64,000 nt of DNA from Amblyornis subalaris (lineage: Eukaryota > Chordata > Aves > Passeriformes > Ptilonorhynchidae), in the NCBI GenBank assembly GCA_018881555.1, contig JACAXG010000065.1, positions 1,446,105-1,510,104 on the forward strand, written 5' to 3'. Under the pieces are notes generated by a model. That model had not been told where the DNA came from. It was given only the letters and a program-made list of their open reading frames with translations, and did not search any database. Made by a program: the position numbers and the translations under genes. Positions within the stretch are counted from its first letter, which is position 1. The number at the start of each line of letters is the position of its first letter. Positions 1 to 14,640 of this stretch are shown one piece after another.

Positions 1-1719
1 TTTATAGCCTACGCTCAGGAATACTGCAATAAACAAGTCTTTACAGCATAGAAGCTAACTGGAATTCACGTCCCTGAAAACAGAACAACCTATGACACAA
101 TCCTCTGGTATCAGTCCTCGAAGTCTCAAAAGCTCCCAGTCTAGCCCAAACTTCAAAACATCCTCTTAACTGTACTGCATTAAGGGTTTTAATTTTATTT
201 TAATGAAAGAAGACTAAAATTGCCATCTCTCACAATATCTTGCAGAGTAGTAAGAACACTGATGTAAGCATCAACACCAGGAAAGTATTCTACCTTTTTA
301 ATATCACGCAATTTTTATATGTCTTTGGACAAAATGTAGCATTCTCAATGTAACAAAAAAATCTGTGTCTTCAGCAGTGATTGAACCATGCATGTCCATT
401 ACTGGAGGTGTGGAATTCTTCAGCAGCAGCACATGCCTGCCACTTCATGAGACGAATTGAGAAATTAATTTTCTCAGAAGGGTCCAAGTGGTTAATGATG
501 CAAACAGATTCTTACTCTATAAAGAACTTCATCAGGTGGCTTCTCTTTAAACCTTTTTTCAATTCTTATTCCAAGCTTTCTCTCCTCCCACAATAGAGTT
601 TATGTGATCCATAAGATAAGGCACCCATGTTAATTAGAAGATGTGGGGCTATTTCCCACTGATGGATCCTCATTTTCTTTCCAGAATATTGCCTTTTAGT
701 TTCTAAATCACTTGTGTATCAGTGTAACTAAGAAGTATTCTGGGAATACAGCCCTGCCTGGATGTTCTAGACCAAAGTAAACTGTTGATAGCAACAAATT
801 TTTCTCATAAAACAGAAGTAGATCAAATAGTCTGAAAAACCTAAACATAGCAAAGAATCACTGATTTCAGCCTACCTACAAGACAGAGCTCAGTCAGATG
901 AAGAATGCAACCATTTTACTAGGAGAGTGCAAATGTAATTCAAGAAGTTTAAATGGACTGGATCACTGTGCAATCCAATCTAGACCGATTTTCCTGGTAG
1001 AGCCTTGGAACAGGGAAAGAACAGGGCAAGAAGGCCATGATGCAAGACTCTAGAGTGCAAAATACTGGCTGTCAGATCACGCTTCTGTAGATAAGCAGGA
1101 GCAGCACTGAAAAGGGTGTGTAAACTCATCAGGATTTACAGGGAGGAGAAGAAAAAGCCAACCTGATTTTTAAAACAATTCCTAAGGGAATCAAAATTAT
1201 CAGTGCTGGAGTTCAATTAGTACTAAAGGATTAGTCTTAAAGGATATTGAGTACTAATGCCTCGAAAGAGGTCCATGTTTTTGCTTAAATGTATCCAAAA
1301 AATGCAATTAATTCATGGAAGATAAATATTAAGCTATATTGTAGTTGTCTATCATAGGAGACAAATATCACACAGCAGAGTATCAGGTTGAAGAAAAACA
1401 TTTCTAGTACTTCTGTGATACAGAACTGTTGCATTCCAGACAACTCAGAATGAAAAATTAAATCTCTGGAAAGTCTTAGACATATGTAAAATAAATGGGC
1501 CATTTGTTAAAACAAAATTCTGATATGTAATTGGAAACTACCACCCACTTCTGTCCTATCATTAAAAACCAGTTTTGCAGTTGTGGAACACCCTGCCATG
1601 AATACAAAGACCCCTTTTCTTAAGTGCATCTTTTTGAAAGATACACTTGTATATGGCAGCGTTTATAAATTCAAATTTAATTATTTTATTTCCAATTTCC
1701 ATCTCTTTGAATGTTTTCC

Positions 1720-1731
1720 TTTTTTTTTTTT
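1720..1731. repeat. poly-T run
   Basis: Twelve T lie in a T-rich stretch. No poly-A-tailed element is recognisable beside it. Confidence 0.9.
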
Positions 1732-4700
1732 CTTTTAAACTCTACAAATATGCTGCACATATTTATCCCCTCTAAATTTTGTATTCTGAATTTTACTAAT
1801 ACTTCCATTAACAAGAACATGCAGATAGTCTTGGGTTTAGGAAGTTTTCAGATTTCCTTGATTTTGAAAAAATCAAAATGTGCATTTAAATGGAAATATT
1901 ATGAAATGGATAGGACAAAATGAACCTCTCAGAACTGTAAAGAGCTACATATATATACACACATGTAAGTACAGGAAACCACACATATGAAGTTTTATTT
2001 ATACATTTTTTATTTAATTCTATACATATATATTTATGCATATAATTTTAAATTTCAAAAGCTAAGCTTGTAGCTCTAGGCTTATCTTGCAAATATCAAG
2101 ATGCAGTCACACCACATATACTAGTTTTGGTCACAATTTCAAATAATATATACAACTGAGCTCTATGCAAGAAGTTGTGAGTATTCTTTTTTAATTTTCT
2201 GCACATTTTGTGCCAGACCATATTCTAAACAGCTTTTACAAAGTGATAATGTTTCACTGACAGTGTTTTGTGTACTTCACATAAAATTAAATCTCAGACA
2301 AACCTTGAGAAAAAGAAAGCAGAAAGCTAAGCAATACAGCATGTTGCTCTTTTTGACCCACAAACGATTATCAGTTATTTTAGAAGTTATGACAGTTTTC
2401 TCAAGTCCTTAAGGAGTCTGACACCATTGGTATAGCTTTTAACACTGCATTTATGTTTATATCACAATACAATAAAACAGCAGGAATAGTGTTCAAATTA
2501 CTTGGGTATCGGATGCTTTATTGAAAATAACAGTATTACCATAACATTAAAAAAATTANACTTCTTTGAATGTGCTAAATAATCACTGCTATTCATGCTG
2601 CATGTGAATTATGGGATGAATTTTGGAAGGCATCACCAAATGCAACGACTACTAGGTCTGACTCTCTAATGGAGGACTGTATGCATGAACAATAATCATT
2701 AATCAAATTGAATAACCATAGTATGCCAATACTTGAAAAATTGTTGTGAAATCAGTGCTATGCAAATTATTTATTGTTACAATACAGATGACTTCATCAT
2801 TAGAGCTAATATTTACTGTTCTTTACCAGGTATGAATAAAAAGCAGAATGTAAACAACGCAACCGCTCTTCTCTCCATCCTTTCCCTGCAGATTGCTACA
2901 TAAACCACAGTACCAATGGCATAGTACCAATGGCTAGTTAATTTATCCAACTGTATTAGTAATTTTATCCTTATTCTTTCAAAATATTTAGAGCTACATT
3001 TTCTTATACTCTGCCTTCATTTACTGTCTGGTTACTCAAGCTTGATTCAACATCACTTGGATTTTTAAAAGATGGGTAAAGAGAGTTCATTTTTAAAAGT
3101 GTCTTGATATTTAGTAGTACTTAATGCTAGAAATGCAAGGCTAAATTATGTTAATCCTCTCAGACAAATTTGAAAGCAGCTACATTCAAACTTGGGCAAA
3201 CTTATTCACCATTTCCTAACCAAGAACTTCCATGATTTTCAATGGAAAAAAACAGCTTAGCAAGATTGGCAACCAGTCATAAGCATTTGGAGAAGCACTA
3301 CCACCACCACCCCAGAGGCACCCCACTTAATGAGATGCCTTGTAGAGGTTTCAATAAGAGAAATTTGAGCTGATTTTGTATTCAGTATCATGGGTAATCG
3401 CACTACAAATCCAAGCTTGGCAGGTAAAACAGTAGTAATAAAAATCCATTTGCCATTGAAAGAGGATTCTTATCCATAGATACTTCTAACTAGTCTGCCT
3501 AAGAAATTTTTTGCAAATGCCCTATTAGAAAGACTAAATGGGTGCTTAGGAAAATTCGCCGAAGATAGCAGATAGTACAATTATGCCCAATGCGAGAAGA
3601 AACAAGCCCCAAAAGACAATTACTAAAACAAGACATAGTTAGACTTGGTAGTTAATACTGTAATCACTATATACACTTCCAAAAAAAAATAGAACAAGAT
3701 ATTAATCCATTGTAAAAGAGTTCAACAAACTAAGGCAAATTAAAAGTGAAGGGCCCACTGCTTTTAAATTATGTTCACTTCTAAGTTTAACAGAAAATCT
3801 ATTTCAAAGCAAATGTTCCAACTCCTAATGACCTGCCTTCATGAAGTGTACATGCCTGGAAAAATGACAGCTAAGAAATACTTTGCAACTTCTGCTGAGA
3901 CTTGAAACTCAGTCTAAATTCTTCTTGAAGGGAAACCTATATAAATTGCAATGTAGGCAAACCACTAACTGATATGACTGAATGTTGTTTCTTTTTCCTT
4001 TTTGGTTTGTTCTTTTTTTTTAGATCTCTGATGCAGCCTTCTCTCTTGCATAGAAATGAAATAAAAAAGTACTTAAGTACTTCAAGAAAACCAAGCCTTC
4101 ATCAATTTAGAGGCAGAGATACCCCTGCTTTTTTTCATAGCTTGCCCTGCATTTTCAACAGCTTTCATTGGTATGTAATTTTATTTCTAATAAATATAAT
4201 TTACAATACAGTATAAAAAATTGACTTTAAAATTTCTTGCAATTATGGAAGAGGCACTTACTCAACAAAAGCACTCAGTGGAACTCCTACATTTTTACTG
4301 CTTTTGTTACAGAAATTTTTAGACATTGCTGGTCAGAAAGGGAGCATTCTGCAATCTAATCACCTGGAATGATACAGGCCACAAAACATCACTTGGTAGT
4401 TTCCACATTTGAGTCCAAAAGCTAAAAATCAGTCTGTAGAACAGTTGCAAACTAGATATCATCCTCCTCTGCATCATTCTTAATGGCATTATCTCTCCAT
4501 TAAAATGCAGTATTTTAAGGAATCAAATTCCCATCATAAAGACTTTCGATTCTGAGCAGTTTACTAAAGATATAATCAGAAATAGCCAATGTCCTTCACA
4601 AAGTCAGGCATATTCACAGAAATTATAGATAATCTGGAAAAAGAAAATCAAGTCTCACAAGCCTCTAAGAATTAGTGAGCTGGTTTTTTTTAAGAGGGTA

Positions 4701-5539
4701 CCTCAGCACAGCTGTTATTCAGGCATTTGGAAAGGACTTACCTTTGTCTCCTGTCTTCTTTATCTGGTTGTATTCAAAAAAAGCCAACTTCTCTACAAAC
4801 TGATCAGGAAATTAAAGGGCCCCTGCAATGCCTGGTACAAGAGCATCCTGAGCTCTGCTTTAAATACAGTGGCAAGTCTGGCCAGGGATTAACATCCCAG
4901 CCTCTCTGAGAACCACTGGCACTGCTCCTTCTGTGAGAGCAGGGAACACAGTACTTTGTCTCTTCTAGCAGTCTTGATGCACACAGGAAGGATTCCCCTT
5001 TTCTTTTTGATTACTCCTACCAGTAGGCACATTCTTAGCTTAGTGTACAGTCTATGCCTCATCCGCTGTCTTTCCAGTATAATTAATGCATACTCTTCGA
5101 TAATTGACATTGTGCAAAGTTGTCCTCAGGTTATATAATAGTAATACAATCTGTTATAAGTAAGAAATCTGAAAAAGAATTGTGATGTAAACACTTAAGA
5201 ACAAATATAAGTTGAATTTTAAAAATGTGCAATTCATCACCGCACTTTTGCCACCCACCTCCAGCAGGCTACCTCAGCTATCAACATTATCTTAAAACAT
5301 TTCCTTAAAATACAGGATGCAAAGATGAGAAAATACAGCATCTTCAATTATAAGCAATCTCAGTTTGTTTCATATTAGGGGCAAGAGCACAAATAAAGCC
5401 AATAGGCAGAAGAAGGCAACGTTACTGTTTTATGATTCCATGATTATCATTATTACTTAGTAACATAGTAGCACTTGAAGGCTAAAATGCACCTGAGATT
5501 TTCCAACACAGTAGTTTTTTATTAGAAATGCCAGTGCAT

Positions 5540-5900
5540 TAAAGCCTAAGTGTTTTATAAGAAGCAACTGTTTTCAGCCAGTTTCCAGTTAATACAGGAG
5601 TTTTCTTCCCAGGTTTATTTAACAGACTCCACCAGTCTGGATTTGTATGGTCCACAGCCCTTAATATAGCTCCCCAGGTGAACTGTTGTGAACTCAGGAA
5701 GAGACTTTCCCTATCCCTTTGGCCCCAAATTGACAACATGGTTCTACCATGTCCAGCCTGCATACAGGATCCAGAAAGAGTAGCACAAAACACCCAAAGC
5801 CATTTTCTCAGAAGAACGATGTGTTCAAGTTCAAGAAGACACAAAAATTTTCTGCTTTCATTTGTCTCACAGGAAATTTCAGCATCTAATTTTCCTCCAT
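5540..5900 (-). mobile_element. possible degraded LTR
   Basis: On the minus strand, a CTATATTAAGG word (a TATA-like signal) is followed about 55 bases later by AATAAA, then by a short tail ending near 5540. That spacing suggests an ERVL-type LTR. A 137-codon minus-strand frame (5539-5952) spans it. That frame has no recognisable domain, which fits a repeat better than a gene. Borders and family are unknown. Confidence 0.25.
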
Positions 5901-5958
5901 TCTCACCAAAAATCTCTGGAAATCTTCTTCCTACAGAATGGAGATTCCGCATTTCAGT

Positions 5959-6024
5959 CAGTTAACTGCATAACAGTTAACTGCATAACATATATAACAC
6001 ATAACATATCAGTTAACTGCATAA
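5959..6024. repeat. 15-base direct repeat, three copies
   Basis: The unit CAGTTAACTGCATAA occurs at 5959-5973 and 5974-5988 in tandem, and again at 6010-6024 after a 21-base spacer rich in ATAACA. The unit contains the palindrome GTTAAC. Confidence 0.9.
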
Positions 6025-9000
6025 CAACAAGGCACTGGTATGACACTTTCTACAAAAATGCTTGGCCAAAAGCTGAAAATTTGATTAAGGTTTCACAGTA
6101 AAAATTGACATTTGAGATGATCTATTCTTGCACAAGTATTCTAAGCAAATCTGATCCAACTTTCCCATTTTAAACAGGTTTGATGCTTCTGAAACAAAAT
6201 ACAGTACTCCTCATACCAGAAACAAGACAAGTATGAACCAGGTACTAAGACATCACATTCAAGTAAAGTCTAACTTACCCTAAATCCAGGTAAAGCTGTA
6301 AGTGGAAAGCCTTCAGGAAATGCCAATATACGGAAGCAACACTGCCCCAATCTGGGTTGACAAGACCACACTTTAGGGGATATTACTACAAGGTAGAGAA
6401 AATTTGTGTAGCAGAAAGAAAGGGCAGCTTGAGGATCTTCCTTGAGGAAAAAAGGTAAAAGAAGGATTTTTAGAAGGAGACTGGAAGAAACAGAAAGGAA
6501 AGGCAGATGATAATGTGCCGAAGACACGGTAAAAGAGAAAAACAAAAATATCAACACAGAAATAGCAAAATCAAAAGAGAAATATGTAGCAAAGTAAAAC
6601 TTTCAGCTAATTTTTCTGTAAAGCAGTAACAATTGAAAAACTACAGAAAAAAAACACTTTCTAGTAAATCTTAACATAAAAAAATTTCCCCAAACACTTA
6701 ATTTTATCCTAAAATCCGCTTCACCTTGCTTTATTTTATTAGCGTGCGTAAATCTGAAATGTATGTTCAATCTTCTGAAGTTCTGACATCTCATATTGTC
6801 AACAGGGCTTTAGCATAAGGTTGCTCTCACAGTGGCAGCCATTACATCCTCTTAAAATTTGAAAGCAAATGTATGTCTAAATATGGGGGAGAGAAGTATT
6901 TATTTTTATTTCTTTCAATTGGGTAAAAGTGAGGCTTTCCTTTCTCAAAGAAGACATGCCCTTAGTCACCATGAGAGCACCAGAAAGGGTACCTGAACAT
7001 GAAGGAATGGTGAAGAAGGCAGACAGGTTGGCAGGTTCACAATGTTTTAGAGAATAAGAAACAAAATACAGCATGTTCGGATGATACCAGAAGATTAAAT
7101 GCAGGCAAATGTTTAACAATGGAGAGAGAAAGTAAGGAGAGGCATTTCAAAGTAGAAATAGAGAAAAGTATGCAGAAAAATAATATCAGGAAAAGGTGCA
7201 GACCAGAAAACACTGAGAAGAAAAATGAGGAACCCTGCCAAGAGAGAAAACTGTCAACTAAATTGATCTTGAACCTATTCCAAAGGCAAAGAAGAATGGA
7301 TGATGTAAGGTCATTATTGAGCAAGAAGGCAGAAAAGGTTAACATGTATCTTTTACCCCTCCTCTTCCAAATTCCAATAGCCTCCAAAGTACGCTTGACT
7401 TTTTCAAATTCCAGTATTTATCATATTTCTTCTATTCCCATCTCAGCCACAAGTAAATATTGAAAGAAATAAATTCAAGGAAACGCAAAAAATTTAAAGT
7501 TATACATTTGATCATTGTTCCTCTGGTCAGCTCTTTTTTCCCTTTTCTTTTTTAAAGTGAGATTTAAAAAAATACAAAACATTAGTTCAGACTTACAGTA
7601 CAATCCAAACAACTTCTTATCGAGGGGTATTATTACTGTATGTGCTGTTTTAATAGGAAATAGATAGCAAGAAAGATAAAATCTCTCATGTAAAGCATCA
7701 AAGATCCCTTTGGTACGTTCTCTGCTTAAAGCCAACTGAATTTTCTCTACAATTCAGATTCCACATCTTTAAAAGTGTGTACCAAAGCAAGCTGAACATT
7801 AAGTTTTCCAGCATTGCCAGTATGTAACTGCATCACAGAGATGAAAATGCCTGTCTTCCTTTATCATCCCTTGTCACTCATGCCTCAGATGCAGGCAGAT
7901 TGTTATTGCATTCTCCAAGATTAAGAACAACCAGATTATTTAAATTTAGAAGACAGTGTTGCTTGAATCAGAATTTCCCAAATTGTGTGTTGCCTAAAAC
8001 TAAAAAAAAAATCTCCAGAATGCTTTATTGTTGAAAGGTATATGCATTAATTTTATCTTGTGGGTTCTCAGTCATATGCACCCTCTCTAATTGAGGTGCT
8101 ACAATTATTTACTATGGGGTTGGCTTTTTTAATAAAGAAATTGAAGTTTCAGAGGACCAAGGCATCTAAAATTGCAAATAGTACTTATCATGACCTGTGC
8201 CCTTGGTATAAGTGACTGTGGACTGCAGTGAAAAGATAAGACGAAAAGGAAAACAGCTTTTTAATAAGAGCAGAAGTATTTTGTTAACCAAAGAATCTAC
8301 CAGCCAAGTCACAGTCTCTGAGTATAGACCCACAGAAACTGCGTGACACAAAAAGACAGTTTAAAGAGTAAAAAAACAAAAACAACAAAATAGCCAGACA
8401 GGGACAAGGACATTATAAATGATAGCAGTTCAGAGGCATTCAGAGTCATTAAGGTTTCAGTCCCCTTCCAGTTCTCAGAGCAGACATTTGCACAATGGGT
8501 TGCCCACTATTGAGCTTTCTTACCCATTTCAAAGTAAGCGTGGTCTTCCCACAAATACTTTTGTCTCATATAGCAGAAGCAAAATATTTATATTAGGCTT
8601 TCAACCCGAATTGTTATTTTATTGACAGATGTCAGTTTTTAAAATGAGAAGTGCTCATGGTCTCAATGTTTTAACCAGTGCCTCCTGTTCACACTGCATA
8701 TTATCACACTGTTCCACTGTGATTGCATGCTTGGGAGGAAGAGGTCAAGGATCCTAACCACATTTTCAANTGAAGTATTAAAGTAACATGGGACTTGCAA
8801 GTAACATGAGACTCAGTCAAGAGTTCTTAATAAGATACAATTAACAAATTGAGTTGAACGTACTTCATGTTTACGAGCAACAGTGCAACATCCTGTCAAA
8901 CAGACCAACCACTGAAACACAGCAATGACCAAAGAGGATGAGTTCTACACATTGCTGAAATAAGAAGTTAGGCATTAGATATAACCCTTGCCTCACACAG

Positions 9001-12000
9001 ATACAACTGCACAACTAAGGAAGTGAAAACTTGTATTCTAGTTAAGTGTGAACAGAACATTTTCTGTACAAGGAAGAAACAAAAAGCTTGAGGAGAAAAC
9101 TAAATCTGAATGGATTCTGTGAGGTTTCAGTTTGAAGGGAAAACTGTAAATGATGATACTTTCTACCCAAAAGGAATCCAGACAATCTAAAATCTAATGA
9201 TCAGCTCTGAGAAAAACTTCTCTGTCAGGTCTCAGTTCTTCAATAGAAGTTTCTAAGTATATTTTAAAATAAAATGCAACCAAAGGCATAATATATGTAT
9301 AAAAACTGAAAACATCACTGCTACCTTACCAGAAAACTGCCAGTTAGATGAATAAGAGAATGGGGAGCAGGATGAGTACAAACTTTCCTATGCAATCTTA
9401 GCATGTATCACTTAAACACAATTTACTCATTTTTTCAGGTAAGGTATTTTACAAATAGGTTGTAATTGTGCTATCCTCTTAGCATATCACTTAGCTCACA
9501 GAGTGCTAAATGGAGCAGGGAAAAAATTTTGACAGACTTTAGAAGTGAGGGAAAGGAAACTTCCCAGGAACTAGGAGTTGAGCAACACTTGCCACAAACC
9601 AGCATGCCAGACCACTGACTGAAAACAAGCCTGGAAGCAAGGAACCTCCTGCTTTTGAATTTCCTATATATTTAAGTATTTTATTATTATTTTTAACATT
9701 GCTTTGATCAAATACAGAAGTCTAATACCTAGAAGACTTCTCATGTTTCTGCAAATTTGATTCATGCTTAAATCTGAAGTAGGTTTACTACTAAAATAGA
9801 AAAGACAAGTAACAGCAGGCTACTCTAATAGCCTACTAAGATACAGTACATGACATTATCTACAGCAATGTCTAATGCACACTTTAAGACTGGAGAGTGC
9901 ATCCTTCAAAATTACTGAACTATATTACTTTGCATTTCTATTGCAGCTATGGCCAAGGAAAGAGTAGTTCCTATTCTGTACTGCACTACGCCCATATTAC
10001 ATAATGTGACAAACCCTCTCTTCAGTTCGTATGTCTCAGGAATATTCCGGCAGCCAAAATTCTGACAGCCTAGCAAAATAATTACTGAGAACATGAATAT
10101 TCCAAGGCTGGAATGACACAGATATAACCGTATTGGGAGCAACTGATAATAAAACAGCACTGAGAATATTCACCAACTGATGCAGCAGCAACCATGAGGT
10201 AAAAGAAGAAATGAATCGACTGAACAAAAATTCCCAATGAAACACCNGATCATCTTATGAACACAAAGATTTAGCCCATGAAACTGTTTCCTATCTATGA
10301 AATAGCAGCAGGCTCCCAATTAGATGTGGCACTCCCTCATATTATGTTGCAGAAGTTTCTACTGCATAGGTTTGCAACTTCCTCATCTGCCTGGTCCAAA
10401 GTATGCGTTGTGTTTGTGCACATTTGTTACAGATCTTTTTATCTTCACTTCAAAAATGGAAAAAATTAATGTTGCAGTATCAAGAAGTAAAAAAATTATG
10501 AAACATCACACACCCATGTGACCCTTTGTTTAGTTTCCTCCCAGCGGGTTTCAACACATAATTTTGAACACAGTATGATTAAAATCTGCTTTTCCAGCTT
10601 ATTTGAAGTAGAAGATAATACCAAGGAGAGCATGAAATGATGAATTTGCCACTTTGAGATTCTCAGCTGCCTGAATTTGAAACTAATACAATACATTTAA
10701 TATTATATACTCACACAATTTTCTGAAGCAACTACCTTTCAAGAGAGTGTCAAGAGTGACCATATCACATGAAATCAGATGCTCTGGAAAAACAACATGG
10801 ATCATCAAGCTCTCAAAACAATTAAAATAGATGTGAGGAGAAGAATAATTTTTTTTTTTCCAATTGCTGATTTCAAATAAACCCTCTCCTCTCTTTGTGC
10901 TGTTAAAAAAACAATATCACTAAAATTGGAAGAAATATTTTCAAGCATTTATTATATAGATGTTTTACCACTTTTCCTGGGATGAAACTGCATATTTTCA
11001 GCTGTAAAGACAAGCATTCAGGAAAATACACAAAGTATTGACAATCGGACAATTTTATCTTATACGACTTAATTGCTGAAGTCTGTCTGCTCCACAAAAG
11101 TTAGTTAACGCAATAGTATCTTTCCATTTCGAGAAACAGGGTACTTGATGTCAAGATATTAAACCCATCTCAGAACTAATAGCACAGATTTAGTATTAAA
11201 AATAAGATCCAAGTCTCAGAATAAATCTTCCTTTGAAAGCATTTATTGATCTTTCCTTCACGGCACTGTTCACCATTTCTGTAAAGCAATACTTTTGAGA
11301 ATGGTGATGTAAGCAATGAATAAGTTGCAATGACAAGTGGGTAATAAATAATGACTGACAGAATTTCAGAGAACACAGGACTGGTCTCCAAAGGATAAGG
11401 ATAATCTTGAAGGTGGCCAAAAGGGTTATTGTAGCACAAACCCACCCAAATTACTAGAAATCTGAAGAGGTCTAAAGAGAGCTAAGGCATGTGAAAGAAA
11501 AGAAAAAAAACAGTGAACAAACTGTAGCAGAATGAAACATGACTATATGAACAAGAAAGTTTAATAAATTAATCCCACTAATTATGAAACAACAGTATCT
11601 AGCTCTGTGAAATCACAAACATTAAAATTTAAACTCAAGTTCTACAAAATATTATATATCTATATAGATTAATCCTGATACATTGGCTAGGGAACACTGT
11701 AATTGAAAAACGCCAAGACAACAAAGCCAGGTAGTTTAATGTACCTCTTGGATAACATATTCTGTAATAAATTGTGCCTTCATGAAATACAATGGTATCA
11801 CCGTTCTATATACTAAAACTACACTACGAAAAAAAAAAGTCCAGAACCCATCTACTTACCAAGACACTGTATAAACAAAACAACAGAGGAAAAGAAAAAA
11901 AATGGGGGTTGTGAATAATACAGAAGACAGCACAACAAGATGCCTAAGGAATGTAGAACAAACAGGTCTGTAAGAAAATATTTCAAAGAAAAAGTGTTAA

Positions 12001-14339
12001 TTTGTTTTCAGTCCCTAACTCCTCAGTATCTACTTCACTTCACAGTAATTTTGAGGATATTATCTACACTTCCTCTAGTTATAAAAACAGGCCATAAGGT
12101 AACTAAGTACAACTTAAATACTATTGCTTTTTTTTAAAAAATATTATGTCATCAAAGATTCTCTCTCATGTGATCAAGTTCTAGAGAAAGAAAGAATGTC
12201 TTAAAAGTAAAATACAGCCTTTAAAAGAATACCCTAAAAAAAAGGAGCTCTTAAAACTTAAATTTAATTATAAAGGCATAATCATATGCCCTAGGGTGAT
12301 AAAAAAAGTCTCACAAATGTCTCAAGCAAGAAAAGTCAATATTTCTTTCGTTATGTCAAATAATGTTCCATTTTAGATTGCAGTATGTATTTTTCCTCAT
12401 ATAACTAGTGTTATAGTGTAGACAACTGTTAACCAAGTAATTTAGAATAGATATTTATTATTTTATGTTAAAAATATATACCCAACTTTCAGTCTTCACA
12501 TTTTTTTGGTATTCAGAGTTAAAGAAATACTAAAAATTAAAATTAATACAATCTTCAGAAATACCTTTAACTACTCTGCATCACCTTAGATTTTATGAAA
12601 GGACATTTGAAAATTATTTAACAATCTTCTTAAGCAAGTTATTTGAAGACAACTACTTTCAACCATAGATTTTCCTTAAACACATACTTCCTTTATTAAA
12701 GATTTCAGACACAGATCACATAATCCAAGTAAATGAAAAGAAGCATGGTACTTTGGGGAGAGGTAATGATTATAGAATGTGGTAAAGTCATCAACATTTT
12801 AAATAAAAACATAAAAGTATGTGGACTAAACATGACATTTCCTACAAGCATCTGCAGTGGCTGGTCTGTCCCTTCTTTGCTCAGTCTTGGTAAATTATCC
12901 CATCTCTCAGTACACAGAAAAGCTGTAATTCATCGTCTCCTATATTGTAATCTATATTTATCACTATTTTAACTATCCTGAATCTTAATTGGCTAGTTTC
13001 ATTGAAATAAAATAAACCTTATTAATTTTTCCAAATAGACATCTTATCTATCTCAAAGGTTACAGTTTAAAATTAAAACCTTCTCTCACTGTTAACCAGA
13101 TCACACTTATAACAAATCACCTGTATTTGTTTTCTTAATTAAAATATTATTTTAGTTAAGAATTCCTTTTCCAAGCAAAATTCCCACTGATCTGTATGAC
13201 ACATTTCTTTAAAGAGTGAACTGTGATGAAGTCCCATTCAAAATACTAAAATAATCTCTGAAGTACCTATTTACTTTAAAGTAGAAATTTATGCTGGTTT
13301 TTTTCTAATAATCATTTCTACCACTCCTTCACAAAGTAAACTTTCAAGATCACTTTAAAGATTATATGTCTAAAAAAATTATGTCTACACTGTTTAAAAA
13401 AATTTTTGTTTTACTGGAAGAAACCCCTCATGCATGAAGAAGCTTATTAACAAAATTTATCTCCCCCATGCCCCAATATTTAAGACTAACAATAATTATG
13501 CAATTGGTGCAAGAATTAAGCTTGATCCAGAGTTTCAGTTAAATTTAGAGTAAAAGAAAGTAATTTTAACCAAATAATCTTTATTGTCAAATTACTTGAC
13601 CACATTACTTTTCTGCCAGTAGAATAGTTGCTTTACGCAAATAACAGGGGTAACCTTTTTACTTCTGTAATTGCATTATACTACTGGATATAATATCATA
13701 AATAGTAAATATGGGTTATTTTCTGGATTAGTCAGTGCACATTATGCTGTAATAGTTTCTTCCTCCAGCAACATTTCAGTATAAAAAAATCTCATGGTAA
13801 AAAGTAAAGACATCATATGACCAGAGGCTAGTGATTACCCATAAAACAGAAAAAATCAAAGCTTCTACACACTACACTTCTGAAGAATCTCACCTCCTAA
13901 TTTAATATTAAATTAGTCCCCATCACCATTTATTACCATATCTCAAATATTGCAAGTGGTTTGTGATTTATTATTTACTCCACCAAAATTGTTATCACTT
14001 CTTACACAGAAAAAAATGGTCTTCAAAAGTAGAAAGCTGGAGCATTTGTCTATCTACTGTTTCAAATGAACTAAGGCATGTGGTCAGTCATGTGCTTTAC
14101 ACAAATCACTAGAGATACAGGAATGTTTTGAATAGCCATCATTAACTATAATTTATTGCAATGACTTATGAATTTCATTTCATGGAAGTGCATTAAGAGT
14201 GTGTTCTACATGTACATTAACACTCCCCACCATAAAGTAAGCCATTTAACTTTTCACAGAGTGACTTTTATGAAGCTGTTACAGAAGTAACTAATTGTAG
14301 TTAAAGCATTTATTTTTTAAAAGGTCATTCTTTTTTATT

Positions 14340-14640
14340 GTAGTTTATAATATTTAAATGGCAGCCTATGAGTGCAAATGTGCACGTATGCGAATGCAGG
14401 GAACATGTGAGTTCAATACCGAACCTGTCCAACAAGTTCTGCAGAAAACACAGACTAAGAAGTTATTTGCATATTAAGCTACAATGAGTTAAAAGAGAAA
14501 TCTAAATTGTAAATGAGTTTTGGAGACAAATCAATGCTAATGAACAACAATTACTTCAGTCGCGGTGTGAATTAAAACAACATCATTAATAAAGCTTAGG
14601 TGTTCTGCTGGCAAGCATGTCTTTAGTCCCTGGCAGGTCA
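14340..14640. promoter_or_regulatory. candidate conserved noncoding element in DPH6 intron 3
   Basis: This stretch is less repetitive than its surroundings. It is crowded with homeodomain, POU and SOX-like words (TTATTTGCATATTAAG, CAATGCTAATGAACAACAAT, GAATTAAAAC) around a lone CpG pair (GTCGCGGTG). Such composition is typical of developmental enhancers, but conservation cannot be seen from one sequence. Confidence 0.25.
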
